DNA from: Plantactinospora mayteni
GTDB taxonomy: Bacteria > Actinomycetota > Actinomycetes > Mycobacteriales > Micromonosporaceae
Length of the DNA: 64,000 nucleotides
Reading direction: 5' to 3'
NCBI RefSeq assembly: GCF_016862935.1
Contig: NZ_BONX01000045.1
Location: forward strand, 62,001-126,000
Positions 23,588-32,987 of the stretch are shown here, one piece after another. How positions within the stretch are numbered: position 1 is the first letter of the stretch; the number at the start of each line of letters is the position of its first letter. Both the position numbers and the translations under genes were made by a program. The notes below the pieces were generated by a model. The model was not told the DNA's origin, did not search any database, and saw only the letters and a program-made list of their open reading frames with translations.

Positions 23588-26500
23588 TCAGACGTCCGGC
23601 GATTCCTGGTCGATTTCGGCCAGGAACCGCTCGGAGCGGCGCGCGAAGAGGTAGGCCCCGCGTTCGTCCGATCGGGCGCGGGCTGCTTCGGCGGCGGCTC
23701 GCACGACGTCGACGGGTTCGCCGCGGGCGTGCAGCAGGCGCGCGCGCAGCAACAGCAGGAGCCCTTCGGCGTAACGTTGGCCGTAGGTCGTGAGGGCCTG
23801 GTCCGCTCGGTCGAGGGCGGTTGCGGCCGCGTCGGGCATGTCGGCGGCCAGCCACATCTCGGCGATCAGTCCGTAGTGGTATGCGATGCCCCATCGCGGC
23901 GGGTCGAGGAGGGTCGCGGCCAGGAGTTGTTCGGCCTCTGCCGCCTTGCCGGCCGGGTCGTCGCCGGTGACCGCACAGGCCCAGTGCCAGTCCAGCAAGA
24001 TGTAGTGCTCCTGCGCGACGCCGGAGCGGTCGGCGCCGGCCGCGATCCACCGCTCGGCCGCCCACATCACCCATCGCGCGTCACCGGCCATCGAGGCCGC
24101 CATGGTGTGGTAATAGGCCCAGGCCGACATCGCAAACAGGTCTTCGTCGGCTAGGTACGCCTTGTCGATCGCGGACCGTGCCGTCTCGACATCGCCGTGC
24201 AACGCGGTGATCACGGCCAGCCAACCGATCCGTTCATTCGGCACCTTCCACGGTCCGAGGTCGCCGGCACCATGGTGCGGGCTGGTGTGGCCTTGCGCGC
24301 TGAAGAAGAAGCGGTACGCCTCGCCGATGTTGCCGATGTCCCACTGGTACAGGCCCCAGGCATGCCGACCGTACGCTTGGATGATCGGGTCGGCGGACGC
24401 CTGTCCTCGCTCGTACACTCGGCGAGCCCACCTCCCACGGTCCTTCTCAATCGAGGTGTAGGCCCCGACCAGCCGAACGAACAGAAAGCGGACGGCCTCC
24501 GTCTCGCGGCCGAGCATGCGGGCCAGGTACTCGGCCCGCTCCAGCAGGTCGAACGTCGAACCGCCGTATCCCGCGTGCCTGCTGGCAACAAGGGTGAGCA
24601 GTGACAGCACCGACAGCTCCAGGTCCCGCAGGCCGGCCGTGCGCGCGATCTGGGCAGCCGATTCCAGGTGCCGACCGGCGGCCGCGAACGCGAGCTTGGC
24701 CGCCGCACGGCGCCCAGCCCGGGCCAGTGCCGTCGCGGTGCGAGCCGGGTCGGCGAGCGGGCCGGCGGCCCACAGGTGGTACGCGAGGCGTTCGGCGACA
24801 GACTCGTCGTCCACATGGGTGCGTTCGAGGGCGTCGGCAACGCGCAGATGCAGCCGGACGGCCTGCTGCCGCGTCGTGGTCTCGGTGACCGACTCGCGGA
24901 CCAGGTCGTGCGCGAACCGTAGCGAGTGCGGGCTTTCCGGCTTGGTTTCCAGCAGACCGAGCGCCTGCAGCGGTTCGAGGCGTTCGAGGCAGTCCGCGAC
25001 GTCGACGCCGCCTGCGGCGGCGAGCAGGGCGAGGTCCACGTCGCGGCCGATGAGCGCGGCGACACGCAGCAGCTCGCGAGCACTGTCGTCGAGACCGGCC
25101 ATCCGGTCGCGGACAACGTCTCGTACGGTGGCCGGTACCCCGGCCGGCACTGCTGCCTCGCCATCCCGCAGCGAGCCGCCGTCGCTCAGGAGCCGGGACA
25201 GCTCCCGGACGAAGAACGGATTGCCGGCCGTACGGGTATGGATGCCGCGGGCGACATCAGCGCCCGGGTCCTGGCCGATTTCGCGGCGGATGAGCTCGGT
25301 CACCTCAGTCAAACCGAGCGGGTCGAGCCGGATCCTGCGGTGATCCGGCAGCCGACTGGCCGCGGCCAGGACCCGCGACAAGTCAGAGCCGGGTACGGGT
25401 GCGCGATCACGGAGCGCGCCGATGATCACCGTGCCGGCGGGTAGCCGGGCCGCGAGGTGGCCGAACAGCTGGAGCGAGGCAGTGTCAGCCCATTGGAGAT
25501 CATCGAGGATCAGCAGCGTGGGCCGTTGCGCCGAGGCCTGCCCGACTACGGTGACGACCTGTTCGAGCAGGCGGAACTGGGCGCCGCTGTCAGGAACCGT
25601 TGGCGCGGCCGCGCTGTCGTTTCGCGGTTCGAGGAGGCCGCCGAGATCACTGGCGAGCCATTTCTCCCGCAACGGCGCCGGCAGGCTGTCGAGGATCGGA
25701 CGGAGCGCCTGCTCCCACAGCCACATCGACGGTGTTCCATCACCATCCAAGCAGGAACCCCAGACCACGAACGGGCCGAGCTGGCTCGCCTCGGCGGCGG
25801 TCTCCTGCAGCAGGCGGGTCTTTCCCACGCCCGGTTCGCCTTCGACGATGGCGAGCGCCGAGCGGCCGGTGAGTGCCATCTCGACGGCTTGCCGCAGGAC
25901 GGCGAGCTCCTCGGCCCGGCCGACCAGCCCGGCCGCTCGCGCCGACGCGCCGTCACCCCCGACGTCCGCACCCGTCACGACCGGCGATGTCGGAGGCTGC
26001 GTCAGTACCCGCAGATATGCGGCCTGCAGCGCCGGGCCGGGCTCGACACCGAGCTCGTCGGCAAGGCAGGCGCTGACCGTGCGGAACGCCGACAGTGCCT
26101 CCGCACGGCGTCCCGCGGCCCCGAGGATGGCAATGAGGGTGGCCTGCACCGGTTCATCGAACGGCGCCATCGATGCGGCCAGCCGCACCGCCGGCAGCAC
26201 AGGCACCGGCCGGCGCAGCGACATCGCCAGTTCGGCCGCTGCGGCGCACGCGGCGTGGAACTCGTCGTCGAGGGCCGCGAAGATCGGCAACGCGGTCGGC
26301 CCATGCGTGAATCCGTCGCCCGCACGGCCCTGCCACAGGCCGAGCGCTTCGACGTAGCGATCAAGCGCCGTTTCGTGACGATGCTCTGCGAGGGCCTCTT
26401 TCGCGGTCTCGACGAGCTCCCGGAAGGCGACCAGGTCCAACATGCCGGAAGGCGCCGTGAACAGGTAGGTGTTGCCGCGGCGGTGCAGGTATGAGCCGGT

Positions 26501-26806
26501 TCCACGGGAGGGGATCGCGGGTTCGAGCAGCCGCCGCAACGCGCCGACGTACTTGTGGATGATGTTGAGCGCGCTGCTGGGAGCGCCGTCGCCCCAGATC
26601 AGATCGATCAACTCGCTCGCGCTGATCGGCCTGCCCACCCGAGCCAGCAGCAAGGCCAGCAGATACGCCTGCTGCCGGGGACCGGTGTCCAACTCGACAC
26701 CGTCCCGCCACACCCGTAACGGGCCGAGGACGTGCAGGCGCAAACCAACGCCACCGACCGGCCGCCCCTCGTCGTCAGGCTGGACCGGATGAACTGGCAA
26801 GGCCAC
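23588..26806 (-). CDS. SARP-type regulator with AAA/LuxR-like ATPase and TPR region
   Basis: A 1072-residue pathway-type regulator. A winged-helix DNA-binding domain (about residues 22-115) is followed by a BTAD domain (about 122-268). An AAA ATPase follows with Walker A GEPGVGKT (323-330) and Walker B LLILDDLQWAD, and then a long TPR-like helical region. The order is that of large AfsR/SARP proteins with a MalT-like ATPase. GTG at 26806 is taken as the start, with GGGGG shortly upstream. No biosynthetic cluster lies beside it, so the target is unclear. It is divergent from the HTH/DUF4180 pair. Confidence 0.9.
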   Translation of the reverse strand: MALPVHPVQPDDEGRPVGGVGLRLHVLGPLRVWRDGVELDTGPRQQAYLLALLLARVGRPISASELIDLIWGDGAPSSALNIIHKYVGALRRLLEPAIPSRGTGSYLHRRGNTYLFTAPSGMLDLVAFRELVETAKEALAEHRHETALDRYVEALGLWQGRAGDGFTHGPTALPIFAALDDEFHAACAAAAELAMSLRRPVPVLPAVRLAASMAPFDEPVQATLIAILGAAGRRAEALSAFRTVSACLADELGVEPGPALQAAYLRVLTQPPTSPVVTGADVGGDGASARAAGLVGRAEELAVLRQAVEMALTGRSALAIVEGEPGVGKTRLLQETAAEASQLGPFVVWGSCLDGDGTPSMWLWEQALRPILDSLPAPLREKWLASDLGGLLEPRNDSAAAPTVPDSGAQFRLLEQVVTVVGQASAQRPTLLILDDLQWADTASLQLFGHLAARLPAGTVIIGALRDRAPVPGSDLSRVLAAASRLPDHRRIRLDPLGLTEVTELIRREIGQDPGADVARGIHTRTAGNPFFVRELSRLLSDGGSLRDGEAAVPAGVPATVRDVVRDRMAGLDDSARELLRVAALIGRDVDLALLAAAGGVDVADCLERLEPLQALGLLETKPESPHSLRFAHDLVRESVTETTTRQQAVRLHLRVADALERTHVDDESVAERLAYHLWAAGPLADPARTATALARAGRRAAAKLAFAAAGRHLESAAQIARTAGLRDLELSVLSLLTLVASRHAGYGGSTFDLLERAEYLARMLGRETEAVRFLFVRLVGAYTSIEKDRGRWARRVYERGQASADPIIQAYGRHAWGLYQWDIGNIGEAYRFFFSAQGHTSPHHGAGDLGPWKVPNERIGWLAVITALHGDVETARSAIDKAYLADEDLFAMSAWAYYHTMAASMAGDARWVMWAAERWIAAGADRSGVAQEHYILLDWHWACAVTGDDPAGKAAEAEQLLAATLLDPPRWGIAYHYGLIAEMWLAADMPDAAATALDRADQALTTYGQRYAEGLLLLLRARLLHARGEPVDVVRAAAEAARARSDERGAYLFARRSERFLAEIDQESPDV

Positions 26807-27220
26807 GCCAACCCCCGGGAAAATGACAGATCGTCCGCTGACCAGCCGTCGAACGCGGAGTTGCAGCGCGCACGAAGCCTACCGGTCCAAACCCTGCCCA
26901 GAAACCCACCAAACGTCGGTCCGACCAGGCACGCACCCCATCCGACCAGGCACGCACCCCATCCGGCCACCACCGTCGCCGGGTCGCCCAGGCCGGTGGC
27001 CTGGGCGACTCGGGGGTGGGGCGTGGCGGAGCAGGGTGAGCGAGCCAAGGCCGCACGCGGCCCACCTCGCCGCCGACTTCGATACAGGCCCTGGTCCGAC
27101 TCGCCCGGTCCGGCAGGCCCTGGTCCGACAGCAGCACAGGGGGGTGCGGCACCCGTCGCAGCAGGTGACGTCGGCAACGAACTTCCCTATCACTCCCTAT
27201 TCGGAGTAGGTTAGGGGCTG
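26807..27220. promoter_or_regulatory. Divergent regulatory region with repeats
   Basis: A 414-bp gap separates the SARP gene (minus) from the HTH gene (plus). It holds a 21-bp tandem repeat with core CCGACCAGGCACGCACCCCAT (about 26929-26973), a perfect 12-bp hairpin (26983-27009), and CAGGCCCTGGTCCGAC repeated at 27085 and 27114. A small palindrome ACTCC-CTATTC-GGAGT (27192-27207) lies 14 bp before the HTH start and could be its operator. Confidence 0.55.
26983..27009. repeat. Perfect 12-bp inverted repeat, 3-base loop
   Basis: The arms GTCGCCCAGGCC and GGCCTGGGCGAC flank GGT. It lies between divergent genes, where a terminator is not expected. It is either an operator or a structured element. 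Confidence 0.75.
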
Positions 27221-27676
27221 ATGAGTAACGCAATGTACTCCGTCGAGCAGGTGGCTGACCGGCTCGGCCTGCACGTCCGGACCGTGCGCGGCTACATCCG
27301 CTCGGGCCGGCTCCGGGCGGTACGCATCGGCAAGCAGTACCGGATCGCCCGGGCCGACCTCGACGCGCTGACCGGCGGGGCGGGCCCGGCCCGGCCCGGC
27401 AGCCCCGCCTCGGTGGAGGTATCGAGCATCGTGCAGGTCGACGGCATCGACCGGTCCGGGGCCGACCGGCTCGGCACCCTCCTGCTGGCCGGGGCGAACA
27501 CCAACCACGACCCCGGGCGACCGCTGCGGGTGCAGACCGTGCACGACGAGGAACGAGGCCGCATGAAGATCGTGATACTCGGTGACGCCGCCGCCACCGC
27601 CGAACTGCTGCACCTGCTCGACGCCGTGCTACACGGCGACAACGGCCTGCTCGGCGGGGAGGTGGCGGATGCCTGA
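27221..27676 (+). CDS. Excisionase/MerR-like helix-turn-helix protein
   Basis: A 151-residue protein. The first 55 residues are a compact helix-turn-helix of the excisionase/BldC-like type (MYSVEQVADRLGLHVRTVRGYIRSGRLRA...YRIARADL). The remainder forms a small alpha/beta domain (VEVSSIVQVDGIDRSGADRLG, MKIVILGDAAATAELLHLL) that I do not recognise. The DUF4180 gene starts inside its last codons. Despite the HTH type, no integrase or phage gene is near, so a local transcription regulator is more likely than a true excisionase. Confidence 0.82.
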   Translation: MSNAMYSVEQVADRLGLHVRTVRGYIRSGRLRAVRIGKQYRIARADLDALTGGAGPARPGSPASVEVSSIVQVDGIDRSGADRLGTLLLAGANTNHDPGRPLRVQTVHDEERGRMKIVILGDAAATAELLHLLDAVLHGDNGLLGGEVADA

Positions 27677-28061
27677 CGAGATCCAGGACCGGGCCGGGGT
27701 GCCGGTGCTGGTCTGCGACCCGGCCGGCCCGCCGATCGCCACCGAACAGGACGCGCTGGACCTGATCGGCGCATCGTTCCTCGGCGCCACCGTGGTGGCG
27801 GTGCCGGCGAGCCGGCTGGACGCGAGCTTCTTCACCCTCGGCACCCGCTTCGCCGGCGAGGTCATGCAGAAGTTCGTCAACTACCGGCTGCGGCTGGCGG
27901 TGGTCGGCGACATCTCCGCGCACCTCGCGACCAGTTCGGCGCTGCGGGCGCTGGTCGAGGAGTCGAACCGGGCCGACCACGTCTGGTTCGTACCGGATCT
28001 CGATGCCCTCGACGACCGGCTCCGCGCCCTGACCGATCGGCCGGGTCGCCGTCCGGCCTGA
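27669..28061 (+). CDS. DUF4180 family protein
   Basis: A 130-residue protein matching the DUF4180 pattern: DALDLIGASFLG, then FFTLGTRFAGEVMQKFVNYRLRLAVVGD and LVEESNRADHVWFV. There is no signal peptide or membrane segment. The ATG at 27669 overlaps the HTH gene stop by eight bases, so the two are co-translated, and this pairing is common in actinomycetes. The fold suggests a small cytoplasmic partner of the regulator; the biochemical role is unknown. A hairpin terminator follows. Confidence 0.85.
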   Translation: MPDEIQDRAGVPVLVCDPAGPPIATEQDALDLIGASFLGATVVAVPASRLDASFFTLGTRFAGEVMQKFVNYRLRLAVVGDISAHLATSSALRALVEESNRADHVWFVPDLDALDDRLRALTDRPGRRPA

Positions 28062-28099
28062 CCGGGCCCGCCGCGCCCCGCCGGACGTAACCCCGACGG

Positions 28100-28128
28100 G
28101 CCGGCGGATCTCGTGGCGGTCCGCCGGC
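28100..28128 (+). terminator. Hairpin terminator
   Basis: The arms GCCGGCGGA (28100-28108) and TCCGCCGGC (28120-28128) form a perfect 9-bp stem 38 bp after the DUF4180 stop. There is no T tract. Confidence 0.55.
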
Positions 28129-28315
28129 ACCGCCACCGCACCGCCGGCCACCGCACCGCCGTCGAACCGGCGACCACCGCACAAGGTATAGCTGTCGGCG
28201 CCCCTGACCGACCTCGGCAACCCGAAGATCGTGCTGTGCTGCCTGGCCGCCCGCAACCGCGGCTACCGTCCGGGGCGGGACGTGCCCGTCGTACCGGCCC
28301 GGTAGCCTGCCCGGC

Positions 28316-29335
28316 GTGGACAGCCCAGCGGGGGCCGGCCCCGGGCTGACCGACGAACGGGCGGCCCGGCGTGCCGTGCTCGACCACATACTCGCGCTGG
28401 TCGCGGCGGCATCCTGCGGCGACGTCCTGGTGCTGCGCGGCAGCATGACCATGCGGTCCTGGGTCGGTGACCGGGCGCGCGAGCCCGGCGACCTCGACTG
28501 GGTGGTCCGGCCGGGCGTGGCTGTCCCCCTCGACGACCTGCACCCGCACCCCTACGTCGACCGCCTCGGCCCGGTCCGGCTCTGGCCCGAGGCGGTGCAC
28601 GGGGTGCCCCGGGACGAGCCGTGGATGTTCGAGAACTTCGACACCGGCGGGTTGCCGGCACGGCTGCCCCCGGAAGGGCTGCACTGGGTCGAGGCCGCCG
28701 AGACCGCGCTACTGCCGAGCCCGCACCAGGACGTCGTCGAACTGCTGCGCCGGCATCCCACGGCCGCCGGTGACCTCCACGTCGACCCGGACGCGATCAC
28801 CGAGGACAACACCTGGGGCTACTCATACGACTCGGGATACCGCGAGGTCGCCGAGGAGGGTGGCGGCGGATGCCGGCTCGTCGTCCCCTGGCGGGTCGGC
28901 GACGCGCTCGCCGGCACGGTCCAGCTCGATTTCGCGTACGACGAATGGCTGCCCGAGCCGCCCCGACTGCTCGCGGTGCCCCGGCAGGACGAGACCGACC
29001 CGCCGACGGTGGTCTGGGCGGCGACGCCGGAACTCTCACTGGCCTGGAAACTCCAGTGGCTCTGCACCGACCAGGCGACCGACGGGCTGTCGGCCGGAAA
29101 GGACCTCTACGACGCGGTGCTGCTCGCCGAACTGCCCGACGTACGCCTGTCGGCCCGGCTGCTCCGTACGCTGCTGCGCCGGATCCCCGACCCGGATCTG
29201 CTGCGACCGGCGGCGGTCCGGGGCTGGACAGTCGACTGGTCGGCCCTGCCCAGCGGGCATCCACCGGCCGGTGCCGATCCGGCGCCCTGGCGCGACCGGC
29301 TGGCCGTCGCGCTGGCCCCGGACCTGCCGCCGTAG
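28316..29335 (+). CDS. AbiEii/AbiGii-like nucleotidyltransferase-fold protein
   Basis: A 339-residue protein. An N-terminal nucleotidyltransferase-like core has VLRGSMTMRSW, followed by GDLDWVV, which fits the GS...DxD pattern (Ser near 43, Asp near 60 and 62). The C-terminal helical part (AWKLQWLCTDQATDG, GKDLYDAVLLAEL) fits the AbiEii family, whose members include type IV toxins that transfer nucleotides to tRNA. No AbiEi-like antitoxin lies beside it, so a stand-alone enzyme or domesticated relative is as likely as a toxin. The GTG at 28316 is the first start in frame. Confidence 0.72.
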   Translation: MDSPAGAGPGLTDERAARRAVLDHILALVAAASCGDVLVLRGSMTMRSWVGDRAREPGDLDWVVRPGVAVPLDDLHPHPYVDRLGPVRLWPEAVHGVPRDEPWMFENFDTGGLPARLPPEGLHWVEAAETALLPSPHQDVVELLRRHPTAAGDLHVDPDAITEDNTWGYSYDSGYREVAEEGGGGCRLVVPWRVGDALAGTVQLDFAYDEWLPEPPRLLAVPRQDETDPPTVVWAATPELSLAWKLQWLCTDQATDGLSAGKDLYDAVLLAELPDVRLSARLLRTLLRRIPDPDLLRPAAVRGWTVDWSALPSGHPPAGADPAPWRDRLAVALAPDLPP

Positions 29336-29390
29336 TCAGTGGCGACTGGTCGCGTACGTGCCCCGGCGCGGCTCGGCTGGGCAGCGCGGG

Positions 29391-30704
29391 TCATCCCCGG
29401 GTGCTCCGATCCCCTTCCTGGTAGACGTCCGGCACCCCGTCGGCATCGCTGTCGCGCTCCTCGACGGTGCAGAGACCCTGGTAGTGCCGGTTACGGGCGC
29501 GCAGTACGACCGCCGCCAGCAGTGCCGAGAGCAGCGAGCCGAGCAGTACGCCGATCTTGGTATGGTCGTCGCGTTCGCTGCCGGCGCCGAACGCCAGCTC
29601 ACCGATCAGCAGTGACACGGTGAAGCCGATCCCGGCGAGCAGCGCCAGCCCGAACACGTCCCACCAGCCGAGCCCTTCGGCGAGTCGGGCCCGGGTGAAC
29701 CGCTGCACCAGCCAGGTCGCGCCGAAGACCCCGACGGCCTTGCCCACGACCAGCCCGACCACCACGCCGATGGCGGCCGAGTCGGCGAGCGACGCGCCCA
29801 GGCCGCCCGCGCCGACCACCGAGACCCCGGCGGCGAAGAACGCGAAGATCGGCACCGCGACCCCGGCGGACAGCGGCCGGAACCGGTGCTCGAAGTGCTC
29901 GGCGAGCCCTGGACCGGGCCCGGGCTTGCGCCGCGACACCGGCACGGTGAACGCGAGCGCCACCCCGGCGACCGTGGCGTGCACCCCGGAGGCGTGCACC
30001 AGTGCCCAGGTCACCGCGGCCAGCGGCAGCAGCAGCCACCAGGATCGCACCCGCCGCTGGACCAGCACGCCGAAGAGCGCCAGTGGCACCAGCGCCAGCA
30101 GCAGCCAGCCGAAGTGCAGCGCGCTGGTGTAGAACACCGCGATGATCACGATTGCCAGCAGGTCGTCGACGACCGCGAGGGTCAGCAGGAACGTCCGCAT
30201 CGCCGCCGGCAGGTGCGTGTTGATCACCCCGAGTACGGCGAGGGCGAACGCGATGTCGGTGGCGGTCGGGATCGCCCAACCGGCCAGCGCCCCGTCCCCG
30301 GTCCGGAGGTTGACCGCCGTGTAGATCAGGGCCGGCACCGTCATGCCGCCGAGGGCGGCGGCGACCGGCAGCATCGCCCGGCGCGGTTCCCGCAGGTCCC
30401 CGGCGACGAACTCGCGTTTCAGCTCCAGCCCGGCGACGAAGAAGAAGATCGCCAGCAGGCCGTCGGCCGCCCAGGTCGCCAGGGACAGGTCCAGATGCAG
30501 GGCCGCCGGGCCGATCTCGACGTCGCCGAGCGACCGGTACGCCTCGGACCACGGCGAGTTCGCCCAGGCCAGCGCGAGTATGGCAGCGACCAGCAGCAAC
30601 ACCCCACCGACGGTCTCGGCACGCAGGATGTCGCCGACCCGGCGGACCTCGGGCCAGCTACCTCGGGCGAACAGGCTCGGCATGCGGCTGCCGGGGGTGG
30701 CCAT
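29391..30704 (-). CDS. nhaA: Na+/H+ antiporter NhaA
   Basis: A 437-residue membrane antiporter that expels Na+ in exchange for H+. About 11-12 membrane segments are visible. The signature residues are in [12 protein letters not shown] and [17 protein letters not shown], with the paired Asp that binds the ion, and the N-terminal [13 protein letters not shown] motif is typical. ATG at 30704 has GGAGG seven bases upstream; a GTG directly before it is an alternative. The last 40 residues are a charged cytoplasmic tail with an Asp-rich DSDADGVPD stretch. Confidence 0.95.
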   Translation of the reverse strand: MATPGSRMPSLFARGSWPEVRRVGDILRAETVGGVLLLVAAILALAWANSPWSEAYRSLGDVEIGPAALHLDLSLATWAADGLLAIFFFVAGLELKREFVAGDLREPRRAMLPVAAALGGMTVPALIYTAVNLRTGDGALAGWAIPTATDIAFALAVLGVINTHLPAAMRTFLLTLAVVDDLLAIVIIAVFYTSALHFGWLLLALVPLALFGVLVQRRVRSWWLLLPLAAVTWALVHASGVHATVAGVALAFTVPVSRRKPGPGPGLAEHFEHRFRPLSAGVAVPIFAFFAAGVSVVGAGGLGASLADSAAIGVVVGLVVGKAVGVFGATWLVQRFTRARLAEGLGWWDVFGLALLAGIGFTVSLLIGELAFGAGSERDDHTKIGVLLGSLLSALLAAVVLRARNRHYQGLCTVEERDSDADGVPDVYQEGDRSTRG

Positions 30705-30953
30705 CACGGTGCCTCCGGTGGGGTCGACGAATGAACCGCCGACCAGACTTCCCGGCACACCGGCTCCCACCCTACCGAACCCGCGATCACCTCCCCAGAC
30801 GACAACCCCGGGGCCGTTCCGTCGGGACCGGGGTGCCGCCATCGTGCCGGCGGCGCCGGGCGTGCGACCCGGGCAGGAAACGACCGAGCGACCGTTACCC
30901 GAACATCTCTCGCGGTTGCCGTAGACCCGACGTCATTGGCTAAAGTCGGACCC

Positions 30954-31394
30954 ATGCTGTCTGGGATGCGCTCGCTCGCGGCGGGCACGGTCCTGTTGAC
31001 CGCCCTGGTTGCCGGCTGCGACGACGGCGGCGCCGCACCGGGCACCGACTCGCCCGCTCCGGCGCCCGCCACGGGCAATCCGGGCCTCGACCCGACCTCG
31101 ACGGCACCGGAGCGGCAGCCACACAGCCTGGTCCTGACGGCGACCGGTGACGCCCGGATCGATTCGTTCAGCTACGTACTCGACGGCCGGGCGACCCATG
31201 GTGAGTCGGTACGGCTGCCGTGGCGCCAGGCCGTGGAGGTGCCGGCCGACGGCGAGCGTCACGAATGGAGCCTGACCGTGAAATACCAGGACGGTGAGGT
31301 GGAACTCGTCGCGGTCCTCAATGGTCAGCGGCTGACCACCGGTCGCGGCAGCGGTTCGGGCACCGTCAGCGTCAACGGCTCCGTCGAGGGCTGA
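30954..31394 (+). CDS. MmpS-like lipoprotein
   Basis: A 146-residue exported lipoprotein: MLSGMRSL start, hydrophobic stretch, lipobox LVAGC. After a Pro/Thr-rich linker, the core (LVLTATGDARIDSFSYVL, then RLPWRQAVEVPAD and a closing GSGTVSVNGS) fits the immunoglobulin-like MmpS/membrane-accessory fold. No MmpL exporter is adjacent, so if it works with one, that gene lies elsewhere. It stands alone between divergent NhaA and a convergent gene, with a terminator after it. Confidence 0.75.
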   Translation: MLSGMRSLAAGTVLLTALVAGCDDGGAAPGTDSPAPAPATGNPGLDPTSTAPERQPHSLVLTATGDARIDSFSYVLDGRATHGESVRLPWRQAVEVPADGERHEWSLTVKYQDGEVELVAVLNGQRLTTGRGSGSGTVSVNGSVEG

Positions 31395-31554
31395 TCCCGG
31401 CCGCGTCCGGGCCAGTCCGGTCCGCCGGGCGGGGGTGTCGCGGGTTCGGGGCGGCGCCGTGCCGCCACAAGCCGGTCGCCGACGGCCGGTGTGCCGCCCC
31501 GGCGAGGCGGCCGGCGGCACGTCGGGTCGGACGGGCCGACCGGCGACGACACGC

Positions 31555-31601
31555 GGTGGTGGTGATCGGCGCCGGCCACGCTGACGGCGCCGACCACCAC
31601 C
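31555..31601. terminator. Bidirectional hairpin terminator
   Basis: GGTGGTGGT and ACCACCACC form the outer stem, with CGGCGCCG repeated inside, giving about 17 pairs with a three-base bulge. It sits between convergent genes ending at 31394 (+) and 31656 (-). Confidence 0.7.
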
Positions 31602-31655
31602 TCACTCAGCGCCGTCCGGTGTACGCGGCGGCCCCGGCGGCGTCCGCCGCCCCGC

Positions 31656-32627
31656 TCACCGCTCCCTCCGCAGCTCACGCATGCGCCGGTAGCTGCGTTC
31701 GGCCGCGCCGAGCGAGCCGGGCGGATTCGGCTGTACGTTCGGCGCGGTGTCCTGCTCCCAGAGGTACCCGTGCCGCCCGTGCCCGCGTAGCGCCCCGAAG
31801 AACTCGGCGAACGGGATCTCGCCGAGCCCGAACTCCACGTCCGCGTACGAGTTGCCCTGCTGCGGGTCCGGCAGCGGCACCCCGTCCTTTACGTGGAAGA
31901 GCGGATAGCGGTGCGGGTGGGCGTTCACGTAGTCGACCGGCCGGAACCCGGGATACTTCCGCGCCCCGCCGTACGCCCACAGGATGTCCATCTCCAGCGC
32001 CACCACCCGCGGGTCGGTGTGCTCGAGGAAGACGTCGTAGAGGCGTACCGCCGGTTGGTCGGTGGCGAAGCTGAACTCGATGGTGTGGTTGTGCTGGTAC
32101 ATGGTGATGCCGCAGCGGGCCGCTCGCTCGCCCCAGCCGTTGAACTCCTCGGCCGCCGCCTTGTAGCCGTCGACGGTGCGGTCCTCGGTCGGCGCCTGTG
32201 CGGTGCCGAGGTAGCGCATGCCGAGGGTACGGGCGATGTCCAGCTCCTGGTCGAGGTTGTTCCGGAAGTCGCCCAGCCCCCGGTGGCTGCCGGAGGCGCG
32301 CAACCCGTTGCGGTCGAGTAGCCGCCGGATCTGCCCGGGGGTGATGGCGCCGACGCTGCCCTGGGTGTAGCCGGCGAACTCGACCTCGCGGTAGCCGATC
32401 CGGGACAGTTCCTCGAAGACCCGGGCGAAGCCGTACTCGGCGATCTTGTCGCGCACGCTGTAGAGCTGGATGCCGGTCCGTTCCTTCGGGATGAGTCGAC
32501 CGCCGCCACCCCTTCCGTCGGCGGCGGCGAGCGCCGGCGCCTCGGTCAGTGTCGCGGCACCGACCGCGACCGTGGTGCCGGCAATCCCGCGCAGGAACGC
32601 GCGGCGGTCGATGCTGTGCTTACCCAT
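31656..32627 (-). CDS. TAT-exported sugar phosphate isomerase/epimerase-like TIM barrel
   Basis: A 323-residue protein. A twin-arginine signal DRRAFLRG is followed by a hydrophobic stretch ending near ALAAAD. The mature part is an AP-endonuclease-2-like TIM barrel (GIQLYSVRDKI, GYREVEFAGY, YQHNHTIEF, ALEMDILWAY, LFHVKDG), with Glu/His/Asp positions typical of divalent-metal sites. Such exported family members act on sugars or inositols. TAT export suggests folding with cofactor before export. A GAGGAGG-like site lies about ten bases before the ATG. An A/T-rich upstream patch may hold its operator. Confidence 0.88.
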   Translation of the reverse strand: MGKHSIDRRAFLRGIAGTTVAVGAATLTEAPALAAADGRGGGGRLIPKERTGIQLYSVRDKIAEYGFARVFEELSRIGYREVEFAGYTQGSVGAITPGQIRRLLDRNGLRASGSHRGLGDFRNNLDQELDIARTLGMRYLGTAQAPTEDRTVDGYKAAAEEFNGWGERAARCGITMYQHNHTIEFSFATDQPAVRLYDVFLEHTDPRVVALEMDILWAYGGARKYPGFRPVDYVNAHPHRYPLFHVKDGVPLPDPQQGNSYADVEFGLGEIPFAEFFGALRGHGRHGYLWEQDTAPNVQPNPPGSLGAAERSYRRMRELRRER

Positions 32628-32987
32628 GATTCCGATCCCTCCTCAACAGCGAGGCCCTCCCCAGCAGCAGGCCATCCTCAACAGCGGGCCCACCTTCGGC
32701 AGCAGGCCGGTCTCGACAGCGGGCGCGGGACGCGGCGTCGTTGCGACTCGCCCGAAGTGGTCTCTTGGCAACTTTTGGCCGCCGAACCGAAAGTTAGGGC
32801 CAAGCTATCGAAACTTTTCAAAGCTGTAAACCTCGTTCCAATCCAGGTCACTGAATGTTCTGTTTCACGGCCGCGAATGTCCGGCCACCTCGCCCGGCCG
32901 TCCGGAAGATCCGATCCGACGATCCGGCCGAGGGTGTCACCGGCGGCGGGTAGGCTGCCGGATCGTGGACGCCTCGGACTGGTACCG
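32628..32987. promoter_or_regulatory. Divergent promoter region with AAAGTT inverted repeats
   Basis: This 360-bp gap lies upstream of the TAT-exported epimerase. The A/T-rich patch 32767-32830 carries AACTTT followed by GAAAGTT and then CGAAACTTTTC, similar half-sites in opposite orientation. This suggests a repressor site, for example LacI or GntR type, at the epimerase promoter. The rest is featureless. Confidence 0.45.

Noticed and set aside
27221-27676. Prophage or integrative element marker because of the excisionase-like HTH
   Set aside because: No integrase, phage gene or tRNA attachment site is visible; such HTHs are common in ordinary actinobacterial regulators.
32616-32987. Long N-terminal extension of the GNAT protein
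   Set aside because: The upstream frame runs through the A/T-rich promoter region of the divergent gene and has no domain-like sequence.
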